Of a stretch of 42,832 nt of DNA, positions 36,097-42,832 are shown piece by piece (position 1 is the first letter of the stretch; every line of letters begins with the position of its first letter). The translations under genes and the position numbers were made by a program. The DNA is taken from NCBI GenBank assembly GCA_949282965.1, contig CASDQW010000078.1, positions 1 through 42,832 of the forward strand, read 5' to 3'. Below the pieces are notes generated by a model, which saw nothing but the letters and a program-made list of their open reading frames with translations, searched no databases and was not told where the DNA came from. The stretch comes from an uncultured Lentisphaeria bacterium. GTDB lineage: Bacteria > Verrucomicrobiota > Lentisphaeria > Victivallales > Victivallaceae.

Positions 36097-37299
36097 TCAA
36101 TTTCTTTTCGGATCGTCGGAATGGTCCAGGAACAGGTTTTTCACCGTTCGAAGCGCACGGAGGGCGCCGCTGCGCAGTTTGCGCATAGCAGTACGGGGAC
36201 CGGTATATGCCGTGGCGGCCGCAGCGAATCCGCGGCGGCGCAGTGCCCGGAAAAACAATTTCCGGTCCGGATGCGCTCTGCCGGCAATAAAAAGTCGGCT
36301 GCGGTCGCTTTCCAGCGGAATGAACGGCCGGATTTCCAGTTCCTGCTCCGCGGTCTGGAGCAGTGCACGACCGCGCGGTGTATGGACCAGCACCAGCACT
36401 TCTCCGCCATGCTCCGGCGCTTCCGGGGAAAGATGGCGGCAATGTCGCCCCGCGGCGATGGTCAGGTCGGTTTCGCGTCCGGCGCCCGCATAGGGACATG
36501 TCGCACAGGACGGCCGGTCGATGAGGTGGCTGAGCAGCAACCGGCAATACGGGTCGCCTCCGCACTCGTCCCGATATTCAGAGCCGTCGGAAAAATCCGC
36601 TTCAATGCCGATTCTGGATTCGTCGAAAGCCGGGCGAAAACGGATTGCCGTAAGTTCAGAATCGTGCGTTTGCGTCAACCAGCGGCGATATTCCCGGAAG
36701 ACCAGAGGGGACGGGGCTCCGGCGCAGAGACAGTCCACCGTGATCAGGTTTTCCGGATTCCGCCCGAGAAAAGACCGCAGCGCGGCCGTCTGGCAGGGCG
36801 TGCCGGTGAAGAGCAGCGGCCGCTCTTCCCGCAGCAGTTCCGCCGCCGCGACGAAGACCTGGGAACAGTCGCTCTGCACATATTTGGCGCCGCACATGGC
36901 GTCGCGTCCTTCCGCATCGTAGGCGATGGAGTGCAAAACGCTGAAGTTTGCCGTCCATACCGCTCCGGCCACCGCGCCTCCCTGATGCAGAATCGCGTTG
37001 CTCAGCGCGGTGAAGATCCCGCCTGAGGCCCCGTTGTTCCCCGGCACCGCTCCCGTCCGGCGCCGGGCAAGAAAGAATTCTGTTTTTCCGGAAGCGGCGG
37101 TAGATAACGGCAGGGCGTTTACCGGGCAGACCTTGATGCAGCGCCGGCAGCCGAAACAGGCGGAAAAATCAATCACCGGGACTGAAAATCCTTCGGCATC
37201 CGGCTTCATCCGGATACAATTCTGCGGGCAGGCGGCGACACAGGCGCCGCACCCGAAACAGCGAATTTCTCCGTTGATGTATTTGAGTGTTTTATCCAT
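36097..37299 (-). CDS. Coenzyme F420 hydrogenase/dehydrogenase beta-subunit family protein with ferredoxin domain
   Basis: A 400-residue protein. The N-terminus is a double 4Fe-4S ferredoxin: CxxCxxCxxxCP at Cys14, 17, 20, 24 and again at 48, 51, 54, 58. The rest is FrhB/FdhB-like, with NGASGGIFTALSNAIL, AKYVQSDCSQVF, LFTGTPCQTAALRSFL, a variant motif CAGAPSPLVFREYRRWL, and CATCPYAGAGRETDLTIA. The usual text in this family is CHGVPSP, so His is replaced by Ala here. Such proteins transfer electrons between flavin or F420 and iron-sulfur partners, and relatives occur in polysaccharide gene clusters. The partner and substrate are unknown. It has its own promoter 100 bases upstream. Confidence 0.85.
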   Translation of the reverse strand: MDKTLKYINGEIRCFGCGACVAACPQNCIRMKPDAEGFSVPVIDFSACFGCRRCIKVCPVNALPLSTAASGKTEFFLARRRTGAVPGNNGASGGIFTALSNAILHQGGAVAGAVWTANFSVLHSIAYDAEGRDAMCGAKYVQSDCSQVFVAAAELLREERPLLFTGTPCQTAALRSFLGRNPENLITVDCLCAGAPSPLVFREYRRWLTQTHDSELTAIRFRPAFDESRIGIEADFSDGSEYRDECGGDPYCRLLLSHLIDRPSCATCPYAGAGRETDLTIAAGRHCRHLSPEAPEHGGEVLVLVHTPRGRALLQTAEQELEIRPFIPLESDRSRLFIAGRAHPDRKLFFRALRRRGFAAAATAYTGPRTAMRKLRSGALRALRTVKNLFLDHSDDPKRN

Positions 37300-37400
37300 G
37301 CTGACTCTACGCCACCGGCGGCGGGCGGCGATTGCGTGGCCCTCTGCCGCGACCGTCGGAAAACGGCCGCCGTGCCGGAAAGGCGATTATTCCAATCCAT

Positions 37401-37429
37401 ACCATAGCACCGAAACGGACGATATGCAA
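37401..37429 (-). promoter_or_regulatory. Promoter of the ferredoxin/FrhB-like gene
   Basis: On the minus strand TTGCAT and TATGGT are 17 bases apart, with a predicted leader of about 95 bases to the ATG at 37299. The rest of the gap 37300..37585 shows no convincing gene. Confidence 0.5.
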
Positions 37430-37532
37430 GACCATTCCCAACGGCTGCGCGCCGCCCCCCTCCACGAAAGAGCGTTACCTCCTCAAGCCGTTTTCGGCCA
37501 CCGGCGCGCGTTGATGCCGACGACCGGAGCGG

Positions 37533-37571
37533 AACGCGTCTCCGCGAAGAGGGGGGCGGAGACGGCGCGTT
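37533..37571. terminator. Strong hairpin after the metallophosphoesterase gene
   Basis: CGTCTCCGC (37537..37545) pairs perfectly with GCGGAGACG (37556..37564), extended outside by AACG with CGTT. It begins about 15 bases beyond the minus-strand stop at 37586. The better T run (TTTTAGTTTTG) lies on the plus-strand side, so its efficiency for the minus-strand gene is uncertain. Confidence 0.5.
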
Positions 37572-37585
37572 TTAGTTTTGATTTT

Positions 37586-38389
37586 TCAGAGTTCGATGGT
37601 CCGGTAGGAGAACGTGCGGTGTTCCGGATCGCAGGTGATTTCCACCATACTGCCGTTCCGGGTGACGGATCCGGCACAGTTTTCTCCGTGTCCTTCCGCG
37701 TCCGTCCGGTTGTAGGGACGGTGCACATGGCCGCACAGCGAAACGTCAATCAGACCGGATTCAATCATCTGCCGGACCGATTTCTCACCGAAGAGGCGGT
37801 GCCGGGTCCGCAGAATCGGATGGTCTTCGAAAATCGGATAGTGGTTGACCAGAATGCGCGGCCGGACATGCGGCTCTTCGCATTGCCGCCGCAGCCACTC
37901 GGCATCGCTCCGGGCGAGAAATCCCCAGGAGCAGAGCAGATTGGACGGGCGGCTGGTGTTGATCAGCAGAAAATCGCATCCCGCGTGCTGCCGGAGAATC
38001 GGCAGATCGCTGAATTGATAATTCCCGCGGGAAAGGTAATCAACCATCTGCCGGACCGCGGCGACGCACCGCGGCCGCCGGACATAGCAGTCGTGGTTGC
38101 CCGGCGTGTAAAGCACCGGAATGCCGGAATCGCGGAGCGGCCGGAGAATCGGCAGCACTTTGGCAAATTCCCCCGGCTGCCCGGTGCTGGTGAGATCGCC
38201 GGTGCAGACCGCGACGTCGGGACGGGTGTCGAGAATATAGGCTACTGCCTGTTCCAGTTTGCGGAGATCGTGGCGGAAGCGGCGGCGGAAACGGTAATTG
38301 AAAACGCCGACCCAGCGTTTGTCGATGTAGGCGAGGGCGTCTTCCGCCGGGCCGCCGGCGTGCGGATCGGAAAAGTGAACGATTTTCAT
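37586..38389 (-). CDS. Cytoplasmic metallophosphoesterase
   Basis: A 267-residue calcineurin-like phosphoesterase with the full metal-site set: KIVHFSDPHAGG at the N-terminus, VAVCTGDLTSTG, YTPGNHDCYV, ILVNHYPIFED and CGHVHRPYN. The family includes class III cyclic nucleotide phosphodiesterases and other phosphomonoesterases and diesterases, so the substrate is not assignable. No signal peptide is present. The start at 38389 places the first beta strand at the N-terminus. A longer in-frame reading to 38455 adds only an unlikely basic leader. It diverges from the EamA transporter. Confidence 0.92.
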   Translation of the reverse strand: MKIVHFSDPHAGGPAEDALAYIDKRWVGVFNYRFRRRFRHDLRKLEQAVAYILDTRPDVAVCTGDLTSTGQPGEFAKVLPILRPLRDSGIPVLYTPGNHDCYVRRPRCVAAVRQMVDYLSRGNYQFSDLPILRQHAGCDFLLINTSRPSNLLCSWGFLARSDAEWLRRQCEEPHVRPRILVNHYPIFEDHPILRTRHRLFGEKSVRQMIESGLIDVSLCGHVHRPYNRTDAEGHGENCAGSVTRNGSMVEITCDPEHRTFSYRTIEL

Positions 38390-38491
38390 GCCCGGGTGAT
38401 TCTCCTTCCTGCTTGTCGCCGGGCAATCCGCCCTGCCGGACCGGTATCTGTCCAAAATAGCATCGTTTCGGAGGTTTGTCCAGTCGCGCGG

Positions 38492-38519
38492 TTGTAAAAG
38501 CGGGATTTTCCGCTATAGT
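38492..38519 (+). promoter_or_regulatory. Promoter of the EamA transporter with inverted repeat in the spacer
   Basis: TTGTAA and TATAGT are 16 bases apart. AGCGG-gatttt-CCGCT, an inverted repeat, spans the spacer and the first base of the -10 and could be an operator (inference). Confidence 0.5.
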
Positions 38520-38556
38520 ATTCGTTTATTCATTATGTTTTCCTGAGGTGAGCATC

Positions 38557-39447
38557 ATGGGGATCGGCATTGTTTTCGGGCTGTTCACAGCGTTTTTTCA
38601 GGCGCTGGCATACTTTTTTTCCAGACATTTTCTGATGCGGCACGGCAGTCCGGCACGGCTGCTGGTGGCGTCTCAGCTGGCGCTGGGAGTGATTTCCGTG
38701 GTGCTGTTTCCGCTTACGACGCCGGCCGGAGCGGTGGGGACGGCGCAGATCGGACCGCTGCTGTTGTGTTCGCTGTGTTTCATCGCCGGGCAGGTGTTCT
38801 TTTTTCAGGCGTTGCGCCGGATTGAGGCGTCGCGGATTGCTTCGCTGCTGGGGCTGAAAGTGGTCCTGGTGCCGCTGTTCCTGTATATTTTCTTCGATCA
38901 GATGTTCAATCGCGGGCAGATTCTGGCGCTGGTACTGGCGGTGCTGGCGGCGCTGCTGATGAATTATCAGGGCGGCAGACGCTTCCAGTGGGAGGGGATG
39001 GGCGTCTGCGCACTGGCGTTGCTGGGGTATGCGTGGAGCGACATCGGCGTGCGGCTGCTGGTGGCGTCGATCCCGGTGGAGGGGATGCTGCGGGCGGCGT
39101 TGATCGGGACGAACCTGAATAATGTTTTCGTGGCGCTGGTGCTGCTGCCGGCGGCGTTTTATATGCGTTTGAAATGGGCGACGATCCGGGATGCGCTGCC
39201 TTATGCGTTGTGCTGGGGAGGCGGCGTACTGTGCTTTTTCGTCTGTTTCGGGTATCTCGGAGCGGCGTTCGGCAATATCGTGCAGGCGGCGCGGGGGCCG
39301 GTGACGCTGGTCATGGGCATTCTCCTGTCCCGCATGGGATTCAGCTATCTGGAGGCGAAAGTGCCGGCCCTGGTGTGGCTGCGTCGCGGCGCGGCGGCGC
39401 TGCTGATGTTCGGCGCGATTTTGATCTATGCGTTTGCCAGCCGCTGA
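38557..39447 (+). CDS. EamA-family (drug/metabolite) transporter
   Basis: A 296-residue membrane protein with about ten hydrophobic helices arranged as two five-helix repeats, typical of EamA/DMT exporters. Helix-connecting text such as RHFLMRHGSPARLL, RRIEASRIASLLGLKVVLVPL and ARGPVTLVMGILLS fits the family. The substrate is unknown. The start at 38557 follows GAGGTGAG. An in-frame ATG at 38476 would precede the promoter and is rejected. It ends eight bases before the AraC gene stop, with convergent transcription and no terminator visible. Confidence 0.9.
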   Translation: MGIGIVFGLFTAFFQALAYFFSRHFLMRHGSPARLLVASQLALGVISVVLFPLTTPAGAVGTAQIGPLLLCSLCFIAGQVFFFQALRRIEASRIASLLGLKVVLVPLFLYIFFDQMFNRGQILALVLAVLAALLMNYQGGRRFQWEGMGVCALALLGYAWSDIGVRLLVASIPVEGMLRAALIGTNLNNVFVALVLLPAAFYMRLKWATIRDALPYALCWGGGVLCFFVCFGYLGAAFGNIVQAARGPVTLVMGILLSRMGFSYLEAKVPALVWLRRGAAALLMFGAILIYAFASR

Positions 39448-39455
39448 CCGGTGGT

Positions 39456-40307
39456 TCAGGGGCGTCGGGTTTCCGGTTCGGTGGTTTCCGGTGAAAAATC
39501 GGTATCCGCGCCGGCGCGGCGGCGGTAGGCGCCGGGGGAGAGGCCGGTCCGGCGTTTGAAGAATTCACAGAAGTAAACGCTTTCCCGAAAACCAAGTTGT
39601 TCGGCCAGTTCCGCGATGTTGAGGTCGGAGTATTCCAGATAATGCCGGGCCAGTTCGGTCCGTTCCCGGTCGATGAAGGCTTTGGCGGTCAGCCCGGTGC
39701 GTTCCCGCAGCAGCAGTGAGAAGTGGCCGGGGGAATAGCCGAAGTGCCGGGCCAGTTCCGCTGCCTTGACCGGTTTGCCGCGCCGGGCGGCAAGATAATG
39801 CCGCACCCGGGCGATCAGGCCCGGCGTTTCGTCCGGGACGGTGGCCAGGCGATATTCCAGGATGGCGGCGATCAGTTTTTCGATGAAAACGCTCTGACGC
39901 CGGTCGGCGGGCGGCATCAGTTCCCGCTGGGTGTGCCGCCATTCGCCGGGCAGAAGAAAACCGGAAATGGCGAACCGGGCCTGGGCGATGATGCCGGCGG
40001 TAAGCGGAGAGGCGGTCAGATGGACCGCTTCGCAATTCAGTTCCGGAGGGGGATTGTCGAGCCGGAATTTCAGGGAAATCTGACTCAGCGCGCCATTGGG
40101 AAGGTAATGAAACCGGTGCAGGCTGTGCGGTGGAAAGATCAGGATGTCGCCGGTCTTGACCGGCATGGTTTTTTCTCCGGAGACCAGCTCCATGCGACCG
40201 CCGTCGATCAGATTGATCTGCCAGTAATTGTGCTGATGGGCCAGCGTGGCTTCCGTGCCGGGCGTCAGGCCATAGCCCCAGATTTGCAGTTTGACGTCAA
40301 GATCCAT
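39456..40307 (-). CDS. AraC-family transcriptional regulator
   Basis: A 283-residue regulator with an N-terminal cupin-like sensor domain (HQHNYWQINLIDGGRMELV, GDILIFPPHSLHRFHYL) and a C-terminal double helix-turn-helix: AAELARHFGYSPGHFSLLLR and then IAELAEQLGFRESVYFCEFF ending in TGLSPGAYRRR. This architecture binds sugars or related ligands. It is divergent from the dehydrogenase-Gfo/Idh operon (40447 onward), 139 bases away, and probably controls it. No repeat operator was resolved. Confidence 0.93.
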   Translation of the reverse strand: MDLDVKLQIWGYGLTPGTEATLAHQHNYWQINLIDGGRMELVSGEKTMPVKTGDILIFPPHSLHRFHYLPNGALSQISLKFRLDNPPPELNCEAVHLTASPLTAGIIAQARFAISGFLLPGEWRHTQRELMPPADRRQSVFIEKLIAAILEYRLATVPDETPGLIARVRHYLAARRGKPVKAAELARHFGYSPGHFSLLLRERTGLTAKAFIDRERTELARHYLEYSDLNIAELAEQLGFRESVYFCEFFKRRTGLSPGAYRRRAGADTDFSPETTEPETRRP

Positions 40308-40349
40308 GGGGTGATCGTGGATTTTTATAATGAATCATGGAAAATGCCC

Positions 40350-40378
40350 CTGTTTTTTCTTCTTTTATATGATATAAT
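40350..40378 (+). promoter_or_regulatory. Promoter of the dehydrogenase-Gfo/Idh operon
   Basis: A perfect TATAAT (40373..40378) follows CTGTTT by 17 bases. The -35 is weak, consistent with activator dependence, possibly on the divergent AraC regulator. Confidence 0.5.
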
Positions 40379-40446
40379 AGTAATCGGAAAAAGCCAATCG
40401 AAATATGGCCTTTTCATGAAAAAAACAAGAATAAGGATCGATTATC

Positions 40447-41499
40447 ATGGCAGAACGCACTGTTGCCGTCATTACCGGAAAAGGGGAAGTGGTTGCTGTT
40501 CGGGAGAAAATTCCCGCGTTGAAGGAAGGAGAGGTGTTGATCCGTGTGCACGCCTCATTGATCAGCCCCGGCACGGAAATGTCTTCCGTAGCCAAACTTC
40601 GGCAGGAGCCGGATCCTAACCGGAAAACCGCACCTTTCGGTTATGCTAATGCCGGTGAAATCATGGAAATTAACGGGCCGGCCCGCGATCTCAAAGTTGG
40701 TATGCGGGTGGCCGCCATGGGAACCAATGGCGCGTTTCATACCAATTATGCCTGCGTCCCGGTCAATATGATTGTGCCGATTCCGGACAATGTTTCCTAT
40801 GAGCAGGCGGCTTACGCCTGTCTCGGCGCCACCGCGCTGCAGGCGGTCCGGCGGACGGAACCCCAGCTCGGCGAATACGGCCTGGTGCTCGGTCTCGGGA
40901 TCGTCGGCAACCTGGCGGCACAGCTCTATCAGCTCAGCGGCAGCCGGGTTTTCGCCTGGGAGGGACTGAGTAATCGCGTCCGGATCGCCCGCCGCTGCCG
41001 GATCGGAAATATTGCCGTCCTGAAAAAAGATGACGTAGTAGAAAAAGCCCGGGAATTTGCGGCGCCTTATGGCATGGATTTCGCGCTGTTCGCCTTCGGT
41101 GGCGAGGCGACGCCGGCCTGGGAACAGGTGAAACGCTGTATGAAGGTTTCCGCTGATACGCACGCCATGGGGCGGGTGGTGCTGGTCGGCGGTTGCAAGG
41201 TGACAGTCGGCGGCGGTGCGGCCTCCGGCAATCTTGATGTCCGGGCGGCTTCCCGTACCGGAGCCGGATATAAGGACTTGGATTACGAATATGGTCGGAC
41301 GGAATATCCGGCGGCTCTGGTGCCGTTTACCACGCAGCGGAATCTGCGTGAAATCATTCAGCTGATCGCGGAAAAGCGTCTGATTGTCGATCCGATGACG
41401 ACCCACCGGTTGCCGCTCGAGGAAATCGGTTCCGCCGCCGATCTCTTGATCAACACCCCGAACAAGGCGATGGGGATGATTATGGAAATGAAACACTGA
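40447..41499 (+). CDS. Medium-chain dehydrogenase/reductase, alcohol dehydrogenase-like
   Basis: A 350-residue MDR-family protein. The GroES-like domain has VLIRVHASLISPGTEMS and FGYANAGEIMEI, and the Rossmann domain has LGLGIVGNLAAQL. The catalytic zinc Cys of classical alcohol dehydrogenases is replaced by the ISPGTE text seen in sugar-linked dehydrogenases of this family. Later text includes FGGEATPAWEQVKRCM and MTTHRLPLEEIGSAADLL. AAGGA lies about 13 bases before the ATG. It is likely co-transcribed with the Gfo/Idh gene 44 bases downstream, so both may oxidise or epimerise the same sugar or polyol. Confidence 0.9.
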   Translation: MAERTVAVITGKGEVVAVREKIPALKEGEVLIRVHASLISPGTEMSSVAKLRQEPDPNRKTAPFGYANAGEIMEINGPARDLKVGMRVAAMGTNGAFHTNYACVPVNMIVPIPDNVSYEQAAYACLGATALQAVRRTEPQLGEYGLVLGLGIVGNLAAQLYQLSGSRVFAWEGLSNRVRIARRCRIGNIAVLKKDDVVEKAREFAAPYGMDFALFAFGGEATPAWEQVKRCMKVSADTHAMGRVVLVGGCKVTVGGGAASGNLDVRAASRTGAGYKDLDYEYGRTEYPAALVPFTTQRNLREIIQLIAEKRLIVDPMTTHRLPLEEIGSAADLLINTPNKAMGMIMEMKH

Positions 41500-41543
41500 A
41501 TTTCCCGTCTGGGATGATCCAATCGTTTAAGGAGTAAATAAAG

Positions 41544-42485
41544 ATGGCATTCAAACTTGGTCTGGTCGGGTTGTGCACTTCGCATCCCGGCGCCTGGCTG
41601 CCGCTGATCAAAGAAATGATCGATGCCGGCAAAGTGGATCTGGAGGTAGTGGCCGCCTGGGATTCCGGCGAAACCCGGCCTGCGGGATTTGCTGCAGAAT
41701 TTTGCGCTCAGCATGGTATTCCGCACGCGGTCGAAAACATGACCGACATGCTGCCTTTGGTGGACGGTGTGATCGTACACACGACCAACTGGGACCGTCA
41801 TGTGGAGCAGGCCCGGCCGTTTGTGGAGGCTGGCAAGTCCGTGCTGATTGACAAGCCGCTGGCTGGAAATCTGCGGGATCTTAATACCATTCTTGACTGG
41901 ATGAAATCCGGACGGCGTGTCTGCGGTGGTTCCAGTCTGCGCTTCTGCAAGGGGGCTCTGGATTTCGTTGCGGAGCCGGAGGCCGAGCGGGGACGGATTC
42001 TGACCGCCTACACCACCTCGGGCGTAGACGAATTCAATTACGGAATTCACGCCTACGCCCAGGTCTGCGCGGTCATGGGCCCCGGAGCCCGTTCTGCCCG
42101 TTTCCTCGGTTCGTGCGGTCGCCAGAAGAATATCCTGCTGGAATGGAATCACGGCGGTGTCGCCATTATCACCATCGGACGCAGTTCCGCCTGGCTGCCC
42201 TTTATGCTGACGATCGTCACCGATCGCAAGGTCGTGCAGATTCCGCATGACAATGTGAATCTTTACCGGAGTATGCTGGCCGCGCAGCTGCCGTATCTGA
42301 CCGGTCAAACCGATGTGCCGCCGCTGCCCTGTTCGATGATTGCCGAACCGGAACTGCTGGCGCTGGCTGCCCGGAAGTCCTGGCTGACTGGCGGAAACAC
42401 GGTTTTTCTGGATGATCTTCGAACTGATGATCCGGGATATGACGGGACGGAATTCGCTGTGGAATACCGCCGCGCACGGCTCTGA
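41544..42485 (+). CDS. Gfo/Idh/MocA-family oxidoreductase
   Basis: A 313-residue NAD(P)-dependent oxidoreductase family member. The N-terminus LGLVGLCTSHPGAWLPLI departs from the usual GxGxxG text, while VLIDKPLAGNL (commonly EKP) matches the catalytic Lys motif. The C-terminal half is the beta-sheet domain. RBS AAGGAG precedes the ATG. With the MDR dehydrogenase and two isomerases in the window it fits a polyol or sugar degradation role. A strong terminator follows. Confidence 0.88.
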   Translation: MAFKLGLVGLCTSHPGAWLPLIKEMIDAGKVDLEVVAAWDSGETRPAGFAAEFCAQHGIPHAVENMTDMLPLVDGVIVHTTNWDRHVEQARPFVEAGKSVLIDKPLAGNLRDLNTILDWMKSGRRVCGGSSLRFCKGALDFVAEPEAERGRILTAYTTSGVDEFNYGIHAYAQVCAVMGPGARSARFLGSCGRQKNILLEWNHGGVAIITIGRSSAWLPFMLTIVTDRKVVQIPHDNVNLYRSMLAAQLPYLTGQTDVPPLPCSMIAEPELLALAARKSWLTGGNTVFLDDLRTDDPGYDGTEFAVEYRRARL

Positions 42486-42513
42486 TCTTTGATCCTGAAA
42501 AACTGAAAAAAAT

Positions 42514-42548
42514 AAACGGGTCGCGGGATTTTATCTCGCGGCCCGTTT
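42514..42548. terminator. Bidirectional terminator between the Gfo/Idh and gcvT genes
   Basis: AAACGGG-T-CGCG pairs with CGCG-G-CCCGTTT. The plus strand continues TGTTTGG and the minus strand TTTATTTTTTT, so both convergent genes are served. Efficiency looks higher in the minus direction. Confidence 0.85.
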
Positions 42549-42575
42549 GTTTGGTGGAATTTCCGCTCCGGGAAT

Positions 42576-42832
42576 TTACCGGGGCGCCGCGCCGGTTCCG
42601 TTCAGGGGCATCCGGACGGTACCTTCGGAATAAAACGGCAGCGGAACGACCTGCCCGGACAACCGGGCGCTGCCCGCATCGAGCGTCAGGGGCGTTCCTA
42701 CCGCAGTGAATTCGGGGGTGACATAGGCCATGGCCACCGCTGTTCCCACAGAGGGGGCAAATGCACCGGATGTGACAATTCCGGCCGGAGTATCCTGATG
42801 ATACACTGTGGCTCCGGCCCGGGCGGCCCGGC
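42576..42832 (-). CDS. gcvT: Aminomethyltransferase (glycine cleavage T-protein), 3' end only
   Basis: The right edge cuts this gene. The visible 85 codons or so give the C-terminal GcvT barrel: AGIVTSGAFAPSVGTAVAMA, YVTPEFTAVGTPLTL and a final VVPLPFYSEGT, matching the family pattern GxVTSGxxSPSL...IAMAYV...GTxL...VV..PFY. Relatives such as YgfZ or dimethylglycine dehydrogenase C-termini share the fold, so the symbol is a best guess. The stop lies just beyond the bidirectional terminator at 42514..42548. Confidence 0.75.
   Translation of the reverse strand, partial: RAARAGATVYHQDTPAGIVTSGAFAPSVGTAVAMAYVTPEFTAVGTPLTLDAGSARLSGQVVPLPFYSEGTVRMPLNGTGAAPR

Noticed and set aside
37300..37530. Short minus-strand frame after GAGGAGGT in the gap before the ferredoxin/FrhB gene
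   Set aside because: It overlaps the predicted promoter and gives a low-complexity Arg/Pro product.

Overview
The window is about 43 kb of GC-rich bacterial chromosome. The best clue to its origin is a 52-residue basic protein (9877..10035, minus strand) that resembles the small basic protein family restricted to the Planctomycetes-Verrucomicrobia-Chlamydiae (PVC) superphylum. Two TIM-barrel sugar isomerase genes, a Gfo/Idh-type oxidoreductase and Tad-like pseudopilins fit Lentisphaerota (Victivallis-like). That assignment is an inference. I saw no rRNA, tRNA, insertion sequence, phage gene or CRISPR array, so this looks like ordinary core and near-core genome with some lineage-specific genes.

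Left part (1..11.6 kb): a pepD-isomerase operon and a secreted Pro/Trp-rich protein with dinB run leftward. recN, an RluA-type pseudouridine synthase and mraY run rightward. A second sugar isomerase preceded by a PqqD-like small protein, and the PVC small basic protein with its own promoter and terminator, run leftward. A secreted UshA-like 5'-nucleotidase runs rightward and meets the next block at a bidirectional terminator (about 11612..11640).

Middle (11.7..37.3 kb): about 25 kb is entirely on the minus strand. In transcription order it holds an iron-sulfur FrhB-like protein, then folE-dtd-dxr-rseP-ispG behind a strong sigma70-like promoter (36027..36055), three Tad-like pseudopilin genes, recC-recB-recD (overlapping ATGA junctions), a SWIM-SNF2 helicase, a zinc-ribbon membrane protein, a structured RNA or leader, a TPR protein, and a tail-anchored protein with eight degenerate TRKTVKLK-type repeats. 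dxr and ispG are two enzymes of the MEP isoprenoid pathway, interleaved with the site-2 protease gene in an arrangement known from many bacteria.

Right part (37.5..42.8 kb): a metallophosphoesterase, an EamA transporter, an AraC regulator divergent from a medium-chain dehydrogenase plus Gfo/Idh oxidoreductase pair, a strong bidirectional terminator, and the 3' end of a gcvT-like gene entering from the right.

The parts least explained by known biology are the zinc-ribbon / structured RNA / TPR / repeat-protein cluster (11.7..15.4 kb), the orphan pseudopilin trio, and the isolated PqqD-like protein beside a sugar isomerase.
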